Positions 1 to 11,193 of a stretch of 64,000 nucleotides of DNA are shown here, piece by piece; position 1 is the first letter of the stretch; each line of letters begins with the position of its first letter. Under the pieces are notes generated by a model. That model was not told the origin of the DNA. It ran no database searches and was given only the letters and a program-made list of their open reading frames with translations. The stretch is from Diogma glabrata (Eukaryota > Arthropoda > Insecta > Diptera > Cylindrotomidae), in assembly GCA_963693315.1 (NCBI GenBank), contig OY856186.1:376653597-376717596 (forward strand). The letters run 5' to 3'. The position numbers and the translations under genes are program-made.

Positions 1-540
1 ACCTTGTTGGCAGACAGAAACAAAAAAAAATCAAACGTATATATATTTTTATATATAATTGATCTAAAATTTATAATTTTTGATCTGGTGGGGGAGTGTT
101 TGTACCGACAACACTAGGAAAAATAAATACAAATTACAACGACCACACTTAGCTCACTTTATATCACTTAAGTATTTACACTCGGTTGAGCAACTTATTT
201 AAATCAAAATAAAAAAAATATTTTAATTTAGATCATTGTTTTTATTAAATGCTTAACAAACACAACAACAATAGAAAGGGACAAAGCAGTCACTGTAAAC
301 AAAATCAGTTTGTTGTACTATAAAATGGAAGAAAAATTAATTTGGCGAAGCGAATTACTCCACCCTAACGATGGCTTTACCAGGGTTTTAGCCATGATAA
401 TAGAAGTGCTGAAGCAAATGGACCCAGAGTAAGATGCAAACACTTACAGTGAAATATGAGAAATCACAGTCTTAATGCAAAGGAGTAAGTTTATGTTACT
501 AACTAACTAAGTTTGTTCAAAATTTTTAGATGTCGATTGT
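1..540. other. AT-rich stretch, no gene seen
   Basis: Low-complexity AT-rich sequence with short A-runs. No coding frame and no exon of the TINAG-like gene could be recognised. Confidence 0.5.
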
Positions 541-880
541 AACGTAAAGTTACAAATTCCAAAACAATTTAAAGCGAATCCTCGCAATGTTTGGGATTAC
601 AAAGCTGCGGATTGGCAAGGACTTAAAAGTTTTTTTTAGATGTTTTCCTTGGAAACGCTATTGCCTTACCGGCCAAGATCCAGACATAGCTGCATCAAAT
701 TTTTCTGAAACTGTAATTGATGGTATGCACAGATTTATTCCTAATAAATTGATCACTCCAAAAACTGATCTATGGTTTTCTAGTAAATGCAAAAAAGCTA
801 TAAAAGTTAAAAAAAAAGCTTTTCGAAAGTTTATTCAAAACAAAACCGTTGTCTTTAAAAGTAAATACACATCAAGGTAA
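541..880 (+). pseudogene. LINE fragment: endonuclease-RT linker region
   Basis: The segment reads NPRNVWDYKAADWQGLK in one frame. After a T-run frameshift near 630-640 it continues in another frame with FPWKRYCLTGQDPDIAA, then SETVIDGMHRFIPNK and LWFSSKCKKAI. This pattern (W-x-Y/F...W, then a stretch ending FIP, then W-F-x-x-x-C) is the linker between the APE endonuclease and reverse transcriptase of Jockey/CR1-type non-LTR elements. The LINE at 38760-40720 shows the same linker. It lies downstream of exon 5 of the TINAG-like gene on the opposite strand, so probably inside its next intron. No RT core follows. Confidence 0.7.
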
Positions 881-1219
881 GCCAAACGGTCCATAAAACA
901 AAATTTTCACCTGTCGTAAAAAAAGGGGACGGTGTTTGTTAAAAAAAAAAATATGCTGACCCAATTGGTTCACACTCTACCATTTTCTATCTTAAAATTC
1001 ATGCAATCGAAAATGTACGTACTCAGTTTGAGTATAAAACCGATAAAATCGATAAAAAAACTACATTCATATTGAAAATACAGAAAATTACAAAACGCTA
1101 AGAATACTACCTAATGCTACCTAGGCATTTAATCTCGTTGTTAACTTTAAATATTATATTTTCTTAAAGATTATGTGAATAGTCAAGATAGCTTTAAATT
1201 GCAAAATAATGTAAGTTAC

Positions 1220-2478
1220 CTTGAACTGGTCCATATTTTCGGATATCAATCATAATATCGGTTTCATTATTTACTGAATAAGCTGGAGCAACTTTATACA
1301 ACCCAATTCTGGGTACTTTTGTCGGTAACTGACAACCAATTGATTTTAGATCATCTCTTCGTCCAACTTTACATTGTTGTGTGTTTGCTGAGTATGGGTA
1401 ACAATCTTCTTCAACAAGTCTGTGAACAAGAAAAAAACATAAAGACTCCATGAAGTATATAGCTAGCAATATCCTTACCCAGTTTTTCTGAAGTAACTCC
1501 ATGCAGCATCTAAATGCCCACCATAACAACCTTGTTGTTTTCTTACACAAGATAAAAATTGTTGAGGTGCTAAGTTAACATATTCTCTTCCTTTTGATTG
1601 AATTCCGAAACGATCAGATGCTACTGAGGCAGTTGAGAGAGCCCATGAAGATCCACACCATCCTAAATATTTCAAAAATTAAATAAAAAATAGTTATCGT
1701 TTTTTAATAAAATATTTAGTAAATCGTATCCTACCTTGATCTCTAATATCTGTAATAAAACCGGGCCAGTTATCCACTGAGTTAAAGTTCTTTGGTAATT
1801 CCTCCATTGGGTGTGTAATACGACTAACAAAAAATTTAGGTTCAAATGTTCCCAACCGTAAGTTTAATCCATCTGTGAATTTTCTACCCCAAAATTCGGT
1901 ATAGTTTGAGGCCAACCATCCTAATCGCCCACGGTTAACTGTTTCAATAACATGATCTTCTACTAAACAAATATCATTTTCACAAACTGTTCGTCCTGAT
2001 AAATCACACGTGCTGAGAAAATTCAAATAGAAATTAATTAAAATAAAACTATTGAAAGGTTTTGTCTTCTCACCATTTATTGCAGTTGTCCAAAAATGGT
2101 CCTGTTTCTGGTGTGAAATATTTTCCTTTATGTAAACAACTTATAATGGGACTAGGTACTTCACCTAAGCAAACTGGTTTGTAATCAGGACAACAATCAC
2201 CATTTATTACTCTATCACAAAATTCATCACAATAACATAATGTAGCTGCAGTGAAACCAATAGATAAATCGTTTAATTAATTAATTATTTCAGAAAATTA
2301 AAACACAAAAATCTTTTTTCTTACTTGAAATTGGTACAGAACAACTATCTATTCTGTGTTCACAGCATGGATCTGATCTTGTGGCACAATAAGGTCCTGG
2401 ATAATCTGGTGCATCATATGCAGTTATTACTGATACTATAATACTTAGTATTACTGTCTTATAACTTATTCGAGACAT
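1220..2478 (-). CDS. TINAG-like secreted cathepsin B homologue, catalytically dead (5' five exons, partial)
   Basis: Five exons join in phase with GT-AG introns: 2478-2325, 2245-2074, 2012-1735, 1662-1479 and 1419-1220, giving about 329 codons. The start Met opens a hydrophobic signal peptide (about residues 1-20). A Cys-rich region follows (CCEHR, CYCDEFC, GDCCPDY), as in a somatomedin B-type domain, then a DNCNKCTC segment, then a papain-fold peptidase domain beginning near VDNWPG. The active-site motif reads QGWCGSSWALS, so the catalytic Cys (residue ~207) is Ser. CVRKQQGCYGGHL and EEDCYPY are typical cathepsin B/TINAG landmarks. In the TINAG family, including the fly Wg-binding protein Swim, loss of this Cys is known; the role is extracellular-matrix or ligand binding rather than proteolysis. 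The last visible exon ends in phase 1 before a donor (gtaact). The exons with the His/Asn region are not seen at 1-1219 and should lie off the left edge. The family assignment is firm; orthology to Swim is inferred. Confidence 0.9.
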
Positions 2479-3540
2479 TTTGAGATTTTTCTGAAAATAA
2501 CAAAAAAATTGGTTTTAATTTTATAAAACATTTTTCTTCGCTACATCACGTGTAGCATCACGTGTGCAACAATTTGTTTAAAATTTCTATTTAAATGGCA
2601 CATTAATTGCATATAATTTTAATTTAATTCATTTTGTTATATAAATACAGATGATTTGTAATTAAAAACATCAACATTAAACAAAATTAGTTTAATATCA
2701 AATTCAGATCACCAGGATTATTCATTTTGGTTTGTTGCCAAATAGAAACTCAAAAATAATAACAAAAAAACGCGAAAATCTAAATATCTTAATTGTTTTG
2801 TTTTATAAATAAATTTCACGTAAGTTTAGATTAAAAATAAAATTAAAAATTTTAATGCGAATCATATTTATTATAGATTTGAATGTTTTGATATTAATAA
2901 AAATCTTGAGTGGTGGTTCAACAACTGAAATCTCACAGATTTACATAGTGCGCCGTAGTGAGAAAAGAATAGATATTTATAACAAAAAATACCTTTCTTA
3001 CATTCTTTAGTATTTTTTTTCATTTATGAAAGTTATAGCTAAGGAATCTTGTGTATATGACCACAGAATTCAATATGTAATAAAAAAAAGATACGCGTCA
3101 GTACCTACGGCAAAATTTGAAAGCAAAACTTTAAATTTTTGAGTAAAGCACAACTATTGTAAAAAGAGTAATTGTGAAAATTAATCCTGGCGCAGCAGCA
3201 ACACTACCCATTCATACTGGCGCAGTTGCTTTATTAGACATATTTTTTTAAAATTTTTAATTTCTTGACATTGTTGAAAATATTTTTATGTGTTTGCTAA
3301 AAATATTTCTTAAGGTGACAGATTTTGTAATCTTCTTAAGCAACGTATTTGTTTTGATTTGAAAGAGGTAACAAATTGTCATGGATTGCTACAAAGAACT
3401 TTTGAATAAATTGATAATATCAAAAACAATCAAATATTTTGAAAACATTGGTACTATATCGAATAGTGTTAAAATGATTATATTGTGGCCTCATTTTTTT
3501 GTAAAGCTGAACAATAGTATTTAGTTGTAGAAAATAAAAG
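2479..3540. other. Upstream region of the TINAG-like gene, no gene seen
   Basis: This would hold the 5' UTR or promoter of the minus-strand gene. I see no further exon with a convincing frame and no promoter element strong enough to name. There are A/T runs and no long ORF. Confidence 0.45.
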
Positions 3541-3544
3541 CAGT

Positions 3545-4245
3545 TTTACTCTGGTCTGAAAGACCTAAGTATTGCATTTTCGAGCCAAAATTAGTGAAAT
3601 TCTTACCCTGACTTTTTTCGGCATTGCTCGACGTTTACTGATTCTAAAAAAGCAAAAAAAAGATTTATGTCTGTCTGCCGGCCGGTCAGCCGTCACAACC
3701 GACGAATCAAATTTTTTTTCTTAAATAAAGGTACATTCAATGGTAAGAGCCGAAAGAACGTTGTGTGCGATAACTGTACCGGAAGTGTGTCAAAAAAATC
3801 ATCAAGTAAGTCAAAACAAGGATATATGCATATCTTTTGCTTAAAACACGTTCATTTTAAGTGATTACGAGTAGGAACATTGAATTTGGAGAAATTTTGA
3901 TGGTCGGGATTTATATGTGAGACCAAAAACTAGATTATTGCATTATAAGTTTGTCAAACAAATATTTTCAAGTGTGCCAAAAAAATGATTTTCTTTTTTT
4001 AAACCAATTTTTTGGCAGAAAATGAAATTAATTATTTGTTTGACATGAAATTTAATCGAACATTTTGATTTTGTAATAATTTTTGGAATATTTTTAGAAT
4101 TTTGAAAAATAGTTTAAATATTTTTGTATTATAGTTTTTAGAATATTTTTGAAATTTTGAAAGAACTATGAATTTTCAATTTTGTAATATTTTCTCGAAA
4201 ATCTAAATTGGAGAGGTTTGAGTAGTTTACTGATTGTATCATGAT
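3545..4245 (+). repeat. Interspersed repeat family F1, copy A
   Basis: Shares long ordered blocks with 46390-47800 (reverse), 53560-54015 and 58690-60867. Blocks in order: 'gacctaagtattgcatt'; a gattctaaaaaagcaaaaa A-run followed by gtctgtctgccggc; 'aactgtaccggaagtgtgtc'; 'acgttcattttaagtgatta'; 'gagtaggaacattgaatttg'; 'gattattgcattataagttt'; then a 'gagaggtttgagtag' block near the 3' end. Short ORFs inside are frame noise. Class unknown; no terminal inverted repeat or coding sequence was found. Confidence 0.7.
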
Positions 4246-4378
4246 CGTCTTGGCTACGTACACAGTGAAAACGCAGACAGCTACAAACTGCATGCGTATA
4301 ATCAAATGAGAGTGTTAACAGAAAAGCACAGCATATCAGCGTAAGCATATTCGGAAACAGTTCGCTTCAAACCATTCT

Positions 4379-5551
4379 GCACTGAAAGAAAAGTTTATTA
4401 GAAATGTGGTTGTGAGGATCAATAAAAGGTTGTAGTAACAGACTAGCATGTTATAACAATCAAAATTCGTTTAAAGTAATTGCGATTCGTCCTCTATAAC
4501 TGAATTTAGTGTTGATAACTCAAATTCGGTTACACTAAACAAATAATTCGTTTGTAGATTGCCAAAAATTCTTAGTTTCTAATTTAGTTGTCATAACTAC
4601 GACATCAATCTTGAAATTGGTATATTCAACAGTTTTTTTCGGTTGCAACAACTATATAGTTTTCTTATGATTATTTTATTTTGAGTTTTGTTTATTCTTT
4701 CTCGTCTTTAGTTTGAGATGTTATCTTTAAAAACATTCCATTTTGTATTGTGTGTTTATCGATCTGTTATAATAATTCTTTGTAAATCATGTTATAAAAA
4801 ACTGTTTGATTTGTCGAGTGAAGTGTCAATTTTTGGTTTAAACTGTTGAACTAGTTTATTTGAGAATACAATATAAATCAGTTTTAATTTATTTATTGTT
4901 AGTGAAAAATGTGGTAAAACTTTTGGTCTGATTTAACATACATTAAAAACAAAGTTTTATAATTTAAAGAAACTAAATAGAAAAAATTAATTTATCCTGA
5001 ATATTGTTTTTAGTTTTAAGTAATTATGTGAGGTGATGGTGAAAAAATATCTATAGTTTAAAATGTGATTTGTGGTGCCCGATGTAAAAAAAAAATCTAT
5101 TTTATTTCTAAAAAATATCCTGATATTCTCACATGTCTTTTTTAATACATTGAGACTTTGATTATATTTTTAATTAATTAGTTAATCAAAAAATCAAATG
5201 TTTGTGTATAAATAAGTGAAAAAAATTTTGACGAGCCAAAATAATTGCATTTTTTAAGTTTTATTGTAACTTTTTTGTCTTGTCATCCTATGTTTAACAA
5301 TAGAAACTCCAAACAGTTGATCGAAATTAAATTATAAGTAAAGTTATACTATACTAAACTTGAACAAAATATTCTGTTCCAACAACTGTAAAGCATTTTT
5401 GGTTCGGTTGAAGCAACAAATTTTTAAAGGTTTCATACTAATTTATTAACCAACAGAAGCGGGCAGGATAACTGAATTTTGAAATCAATGTGACAGAGAT
5501 ATTTGGTTGGCACAAATTGAGGTTGTGTTGAACGAGTTTTTTCTTTCAGTG
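4379..5551. mobile_element. Possible TIR element with CACTGAAAGAAAA ends
   Basis: The left end reads cactgaaagaaaag (from about 4380) and the right end is its reverse complement, ttttctttcagtg (to about 5549), with little further symmetry. The 1.17-kb interior is AT-rich and non-coding. This fits a non-autonomous DNA transposon with short terminal inverted repeats, but no clear target-site duplication was seen, so the call is tentative. Confidence 0.35.
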
Positions 5552-5760
5552 TGTGGAAGCTAAACAACATTCGTTTTGATTGTATTGGTGTAAAATAAAA
5601 TATAATTATATGTTTCCATAGAGATTGTAGTATATTAAACAAATTTTGTTTGTGATGAAGGATATTTTGGGGCACATCACTTTTGTGTCAAAAATTTGTT
5701 TTTACTTTCCTTCGTCCCAAGGTTTCGAATTTCAGATTTATTTAAACATTTATTTTTCAT

Positions 5761-5808
5761 ATCTCATGACATTCCATCTGTCAAATCTCATGACATTCCA
5801 TCTGTCCA
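5761..5808. repeat. 24-bp tandem duplication
   Basis: Two near-identical 24-bp units beginning atctcatgacattccatctg, back to back. Confidence 0.8.
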
Positions 5809-5875
5809 AGTTTCAGTTTTGGCATTAATTTATATCACAACATTTTCCCATGTTTCGTTTTTTTGTAAATTTTAC

Positions 5876-6450
5876 TTTTTGTTTTGGACCATTATCTATC
5901 TGAATAGCCAATAAAAGTGTTGGTGTACGTCTGTGTGTTGGGTTGACCTTCCTGCATAGAATCTTGATGAAAGTTGGGCAAATGATCCAGGTACACTTGA
6001 AAATGGATTATCTAGATTCTCTTCGGGTCTCCCGAACACCTCTAACTTTAAATCTTTAATAACTTCCAATCCCGGCTTAAGATCTTATGGAAACTTGGTA
6101 TTTAAGGTTTTAGTACTGTTTCCAATATTTCTGCATACCAACTTCCGGTTTGACAGTTCCGGTTAAAAAGTTTTTTTTTCAGGCATTTATCCCTACTGTG
6201 GCCTACAATTCCTGATCGATTTTCAAGAAACGTTGGTAAAAGCTTTCAAGTAACCTGAGAAAGATTGTATCAGCTTTTGAAGTACATAAAGGGTTGGGGG
6301 TCTAATAATAAAGGATTGGGGGTCCATATGGTGATTTTTTCCACCATGTTTTTAAGTTTGTTGGGAGCATACTAGATTCGTTCCTGAATAAATTTTTATG
6401 ACACTTTGGAAAAAGATGCAAATATGTATGGCGAGGAACTTTGTATATTT
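5876..6450 (+). repeat. Interspersed repeat family F6, short copy
   Basis: Matches the start of the 36-kb array: 'tttgttttggaccat' with 'aatagccaataaaa', 'gaccttcctgca', 'tctcccgaacacctctaact', 'aatcccggctta', 'ttatggaaacttggtat'. It then jumps to the far end of that array (gggagcatactagattcgtt and gatgcaaatatgtatggc). It holds one unit where the 36-kb copy holds several. It is cut off by the inverted-repeat element that starts near 6450. Confidence 0.7.
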
Positions 6451-7238
6451 AGGTATTGGAATTCATTGACATCAATAAAAAAAAATTTCTGCGTTAACGT
6501 TCATTTTTTCTATGTAACGGAGGCAGGTTACATTGCAAAACGAAATCAACTAGCTGTTAGATACACCAATTTAAAAACAATTCCTGGAACACGAGGATAT
6601 CACTCATACATTCCTACAAATTATGGATCAATCTTAGCTAGACGTTATTCTAACTCTACGAAATTTAGTAATGAGAATAAGTAGTAATGAAAATTAAAGA
6701 AATGATAAAAAATATTTATTTTGAGTTAAAATTAAAAATTTATTATAAAAACATATATGTAAATCCAAAAAAAACTGTTAATGTTTTAACTCCACTTTTT
6801 TTTATGATAAAAAATTTTAAGGCGTGTTGCAATAAAATGAATAAAAGAAAACAAAAAATTTTCGCCTCCTGAATTTTTTTATAAAATTTTAATAACATAT
6901 GTACCTTTCACATATTAAAAAATCAAAATTTTAAAAAATACGCATTTCTAGAAAATTGAATTTGAATTTTTTACCGTTATTTTTCTAAAAGAAAGTATTC
7001 AAGGTCATAAAATGTGAATTATTATTTTGATTAGCTCTGTTCTATACCTACATTTTGAGCTATATAACATTAAAATCAGTTCAGTAGTTTTGACTTTAGA
7101 GCGTTTTAATACACCAGGGTCGAGCAATTTTTTGATTTTTCATCACCCTGTATATTAAGACAGGGTTAAACAAAACAAAAAACTAAAAACGCAGACATTT
7201 TTTTTATTAATGTCAACGAATTCCAATACCTAAATATA
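6451..7238. mobile_element. DNA-transposon-like element with ~45-bp inverted ends and a coding remnant
   Basis: The left end, tatatttaggtattggaatt (about 6453 onward, continuing to ctgcgtt), is repeated inverted at 7185-7236 with a few differences. The ends abut TA-rich flanks. Inside, from about 6525, an open frame to the TAA stop at 6682-6684 reads EAGYIAKRNQLAVRYTNL followed by TIPGTRGYHSYIPTNY. A plausible splice acceptor (cggaggcag) lies just before it. The coding piece looks like the last exon of a larger protein that I cannot assign with certainty. The rest is AT-rich. Likely a non-autonomous deletion derivative. Confidence 0.5.
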
Positions 7239-8590
7239 TAAAATTAAAACCTCATTTCCAGACCTTGCTGATATCACGTGTTTTTCACCATGTTTTATCC
7301 TCCGAAGTTGAGAATATAATTGATGAAATTCACCTGTGATTTTTCGGTCTAAATTGATGTTATGTACAACAATTTTCGTTCTTCAATATATTAATCGTAA
7401 AAAAACTTTCATTTAAGTAACTCATCTTCTGATGATGAATTAATATTGAAAAATTACCGATAAAATCGATTTCCGTGTAAGCATATAGCTGCGCATAAAG
7501 CATTACTGTGCAAAATCAATCACTTTGCTTCAGCGCGAAACAACGCCACTTTGCGCACAGCACCACTCACAGCTTCCACTGTGTACGTAGCCTTAATTGA
7601 GTGATTTTATGCTTTTGGTTTTTTGATTATAAATAGTTTTATTATTTTTTTCAGTAACATTAAATTATTGTTTTTTATATTCTTGGCTGCCAGATGGAGT
7701 CAGATGGTGGAAAGTTCTTAAAATCCTCTTAGGCCTTACTATTTCATCTACAATAGGTTGAATGGAAACATCTTGCTACAAAAAGTGAGAGTTATGCCCA
7801 ATTAAATCAACTGTTAAGGTTATCGAAAAATGTATACTCGTTTGTTCATAGCCTGTTGAGATATGTGAACGATAAGAGTAAGATGATTCAAATAACTTTC
7901 GTGCCGCTCATTGGCGCATCTTTGTTAGGAGAACCAGAGGGCCTGGTTCTATCTAGACGAATTTTGGAACTCACACTTTCTTAATATTTGACATTCACAC
8001 TTTCTAAACATCAACACCTTCCAATTTTTTCAACGAAAAATTTCGCAATAAAAACTATCCACGTTTCGTTTAAAAACAATACGGTCCTATTATTCTATAA
8101 GGTCAAAAACCACACCGAAACAGAAAAAAAAAATAAGCATGTTCAAGTTGGTTTGCATAGCCATTTGCAAATTGACGATGTGACTGTGAGTCAAAGTCTG
8201 TTGGCTATATTTCTTGAGTAATGAAAGTCTTTGTGCAATGTTCTTCATTAAATGGTTGGTGGAATCTGTGATTACTGTTATCGATAGATAATTAATGTTT
8301 TTGAACCCTAGTTAACATTTTTAACATTCAATTGCAATATTTTCTCTGAACGATTACTACGGTTTTGACTTTTTTGTCTTTCACCGAACCAGTTTTTACA
8401 AATTCTACGACCATTTTCCGAATGGCTAGAAGTAAAGGTTAGTTTTCAGTCATCATAAATCTAAACTCGAACAGCGTAAGCCTGTGAAACAGAACTATCG
8501 CAAGACAAGAGAAATAAACACATAAAAAAAATAATTAAATTATTGAATACAACAAAATATCACTAAAAAGAAAAAAATATTTAATAATAA
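7239..8590. other. No gene recognised; TE-like debris
   Basis: Contains a 'cactgtgtacgtagcctta' block (about 7577-7596) resembling, in reverse, the 'ggctacgtacacagtg' block at about 4252-4268, so probably small transposon ends. The open frame at 7988-8221 has no recognisable motif. Confidence 0.3.
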
Positions 8591-8844
8591 AATAGATATA
8601 ATAAAAAAAAATTTTACAATACATACAGATAGGCCCACATTTAACGACTCACATACAATTTAATACAGTACGATATATTGACCCAATATACCCGTGTACA
8701 AATAGGCTCAATCGGTCAAGTAGTTTCTGAGATACCTTGTCTACATAATGACAGACACTCACATTAACGAACGGAAAAACAATCCCATTAACGATAGCTA
8801 GTTCTATAGTTTTTGATAGTAAATTACTATCCAGTAAAACAATT

Positions 8845-8962
8845 TTTAGAAAAGTGCCTGAAATGTGCATTAATTGTGCATGTTACAAAATCCTCGTGCA
8901 CAAAGTTGTACATAATACATGTCATGCAATTGATGTGCACCATACCGTGCACATGTCGTAAA
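8845..8962 (-). repeat. GTGCA-rich interspersed repeat, copy 1
   Basis: On the minus strand it reads ttttacgacatgtgcacggt, then 'atggtgcacatcaattgcat', 'aggattttgtaacatgcaca' and 'attaatgcacattt'. The same order occurs at 33596-33720 on the plus strand. Confidence 0.65.
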
Positions 8963-8998
8963 ACACCTGCACACAAACGAGGCATGTTTTATGAATAA

Positions 8999-9755
8999 TA
9001 AAAAAGTCGGTTAAGTGCGAATAAAATTATAAAATTTGCTCGCCACGGGTTCCGTGAATGTAAAAGAACATACATAAAAAAAATTGACATTAAGTCGTGT
9101 TGTAAACTCTTTATATTAACAAATTATAGACGTATAACAAAATAAATGTTTAATCGTAAACGTCAATTGTAAATTACAATCATATCTACATTGATCACAA
9201 ATGAAATACAAAATGTTACTTCAGGCTAAATCTTATCCATAGCTGGGGTGGTCTAAAAATTGCACTTTTTCGCAAAATCAAGTGCTGTTGCAAATGATAC
9301 CCCACTTGGCCTGGTTTTGAATGATGTTTTTACATCTTTTCATTCCGTCCCCCTTAATAGATATAATTATGAGTACTTACGCTTACTCATTTTCTATCAT
9401 TCCAAACATATTTTAAGATTTTCGATTAAGTAGGGTCGGAGTTGATCGAGGCAATAAAACATAAAGAAAACTTCATTATTAAAAATTATACAAAAAATGG
9501 TGGGGTGCAAAATCCCTAAATACATTTTTAAGGAATACTGAAGTGAAGCCCTTTCATATGATACCCTATTCGTCTCTGTAAAACAAACGAACACAACTTT
9601 ATTTATTTTTTACCCGTCACCTTGTGTGGATAGGCTAGTTTTATAGAAACCTCAAATTTTAGGTCCATAGGACTACTGGCTTACGAGATAATTGACATTA
9701 TGCGAGAAACATGTTGTACTCTCATCAATAGAGTTCGTTATAAAAAACGGAACCT
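8999..9755 (-). repeat. Interspersed repeat family F2, copy with about two internal units
   Basis: Reverse-strand copy of the element at 55560-57375. Shared blocks: 'gttctttt...cacggaacc', 'ggcgagc', 'attttattcgcact'; 'gattaaacatttatt'; 'tgatcaatgtagat'; 'ggtatcatatgaaagggctt'; 'cgaaaatctt'; 'cctatccacacaaggt'; 'ggttccgttttttata'. The unit marker (gggtatcat...) begins at 9566 and 9303 on the minus strand, about 263 bp apart. No coding sequence. Confidence 0.7.
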
Positions 9756-10575
9756 AAAAAACGAAGCGAAACGAGATTTATGAAATGATAAGAACAAAAA
9801 ACAAAGAATAAAATAATGGAGAGTGAAAAAGGAGTTTTACATTTTCTAAAATGACTGGTTCCGTTTAATTTTGTATGAGCTAATATGACTTTCCTAATAA
9901 TAAATTGATGAGCTTTATTTTATTTTCATCTAAAATTATGTACGAAAGAAATTTTTTTTTCAGAATGTTAATGAGATAATTTACAAAAAACAAATGGAAA
10001 CTTTAAATAATTAATTTTAGTGATTCCAAAAAAATATTATATTCATTCAATATATTTTGTTTGTTCTTTTTTAGTGTCGCTTTACTAATATTTAAATTTA
10101 TTTTTTAAGTCAAATATTTAATATTTGATTTCTGTTTTTGTTTTCGTTTACATTGTATCGTTCAAAAAATGACAAAAAAATGAACGATGAGACAATTACA
10201 ATCACACATATACATTTTAATTTTACAACTTAAACGTACGATGCATAAGATCTGCAGAGACTCGTGAACCAGGTACATAATGTTTGTCGGGAAAGACTCT
10301 TGGACTTAAGGTTTAGGTTTAAAGCCCTATCAAGACTTTTTATTTCTTACATTCTCATGGTTGATAAAGTTTATTCAAATATGGTGTTTCTTTCGTCCTG
10401 TCCTGTAATGCCAAATACATTGTAGATTATACATGTTTTTTCCCTGATGCTCAACTGGGGATACTACACTCTCTTTAATGTTTTGTTATGCATGTTTTGT
10501 TAATTTCGCGGTGAACATAAACTCTGCGTATTGAGTAGGTTGGTTCATTGGCCAATAAAACTTTTGGCTACTCAT
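9756..10575. other. No gene recognised
   Basis: AT-rich sequence with no frame or motif I can support. Confidence 0.4.
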
Positions 10576-10854
10576 TTAGAAACCATTTGAAAAGCTTTTT
10601 TGCAAAATTTTTTTTCTTATCTTAAGCCCGAAAAAGTGGTTTACGGACAACAATTTGAAACCGCGTATAACCGAAGCATCACTGTGCTTTTTTAATTCAC
10701 CTTTTTCGTTTGCTATGAAGCACAGCAGTAATTTCTGGTACCGTATGTCGTCTATTCCGTGTTCAAAGTACAATAAATTTTGTTCCTTCAAAGTAGAGGT
10801 TGATTTGGGCAGCACTGATCGTTTTAGATCAGCAGTATCAGTAAAAAATATCAA
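10576..10854 (-). pseudogene. Unrecognised coding-looking remnant
   Basis: An open frame of 92 codons with mixed, non-repetitive composition (DTADLKRSVLPKST...YFEHGIDDIRYQKLLLCF). After the stop, a further coding-looking stretch on the same strand reads SQKFYWPMNQPTQYAEF. I do not recognise the family. It may be a decayed TE protein or an isolated exon; no splice sites or domain support either reading. Confidence 0.25.
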
Positions 10855-10929
10855 AAAACTTTCTTGACGTGATTTGGAATGTCGAGTTTGTTATTGTTTT
10901 TTTTTGTTTATATTTGAATGGATTCTCAG

Positions 10930-11193
10930 CAATGTGTAGCGGAGCAATTAAAAAGCCAAAATTTTTTTTATACAAATATTGTAAAATACATAGATAGTCA
11001 ATTTTCTCTCTATGTAGTGATCAAATATCTTTTGCTTGGTGTTGTATGTTTACAACTTATTATAGTACTTGTCAGTCACTTCCATGATTTTTGGAGAATT
11101 ACGAATTTTTTTCAACCACCTTCCAGATACTATCCAGAAATTTACAAAACTCTTAGGAAAAGTCTATTTTGGCAAATTAAAAAAAATATCTAA
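10930..11193 (+). CDS. Possible terminal exon or small gene with one membrane segment
   Basis: The frame opens at an ATG at 10918, right after a stop. A pyrimidine-rich tract ending in ttctcag at 10929 could instead be a splice acceptor. The product (91 aa from the ATG) has a short Cys-containing stretch (QQCVAEQLKSQNFFYTNIVKY), one strong hydrophobic segment (YVVIKYLLLGVVCLQLIIVL) and a basic tail ending KSLFWQIKKNI. The arrangement recalls the last extracellular-loop Cys, TM4 and tail of a tetraspanin, but the motifs are too weak to name it. No upstream exons were found. Confidence 0.3.
   Translation, partial: QCVAEQLKSQNFFYTNIVKYIDSQFSLYVVIKYLLLGVVCLQLIIVLVSHFHDFWRITNFFQPPSRYYPEIYKTLRKSLFWQIKKNI

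Noticed and set aside
3667..3864. 65-codon open frame
   Set aside because: Lies wholly inside repeat F1; its frame is not conserved in the other F1 copies.
4166..4348. Minus-strand frame with a signal-peptide-like start
   Set aside because: Overlaps the F1 3' block and transposon-end-like sequence; no support beyond a hydrophobic start.
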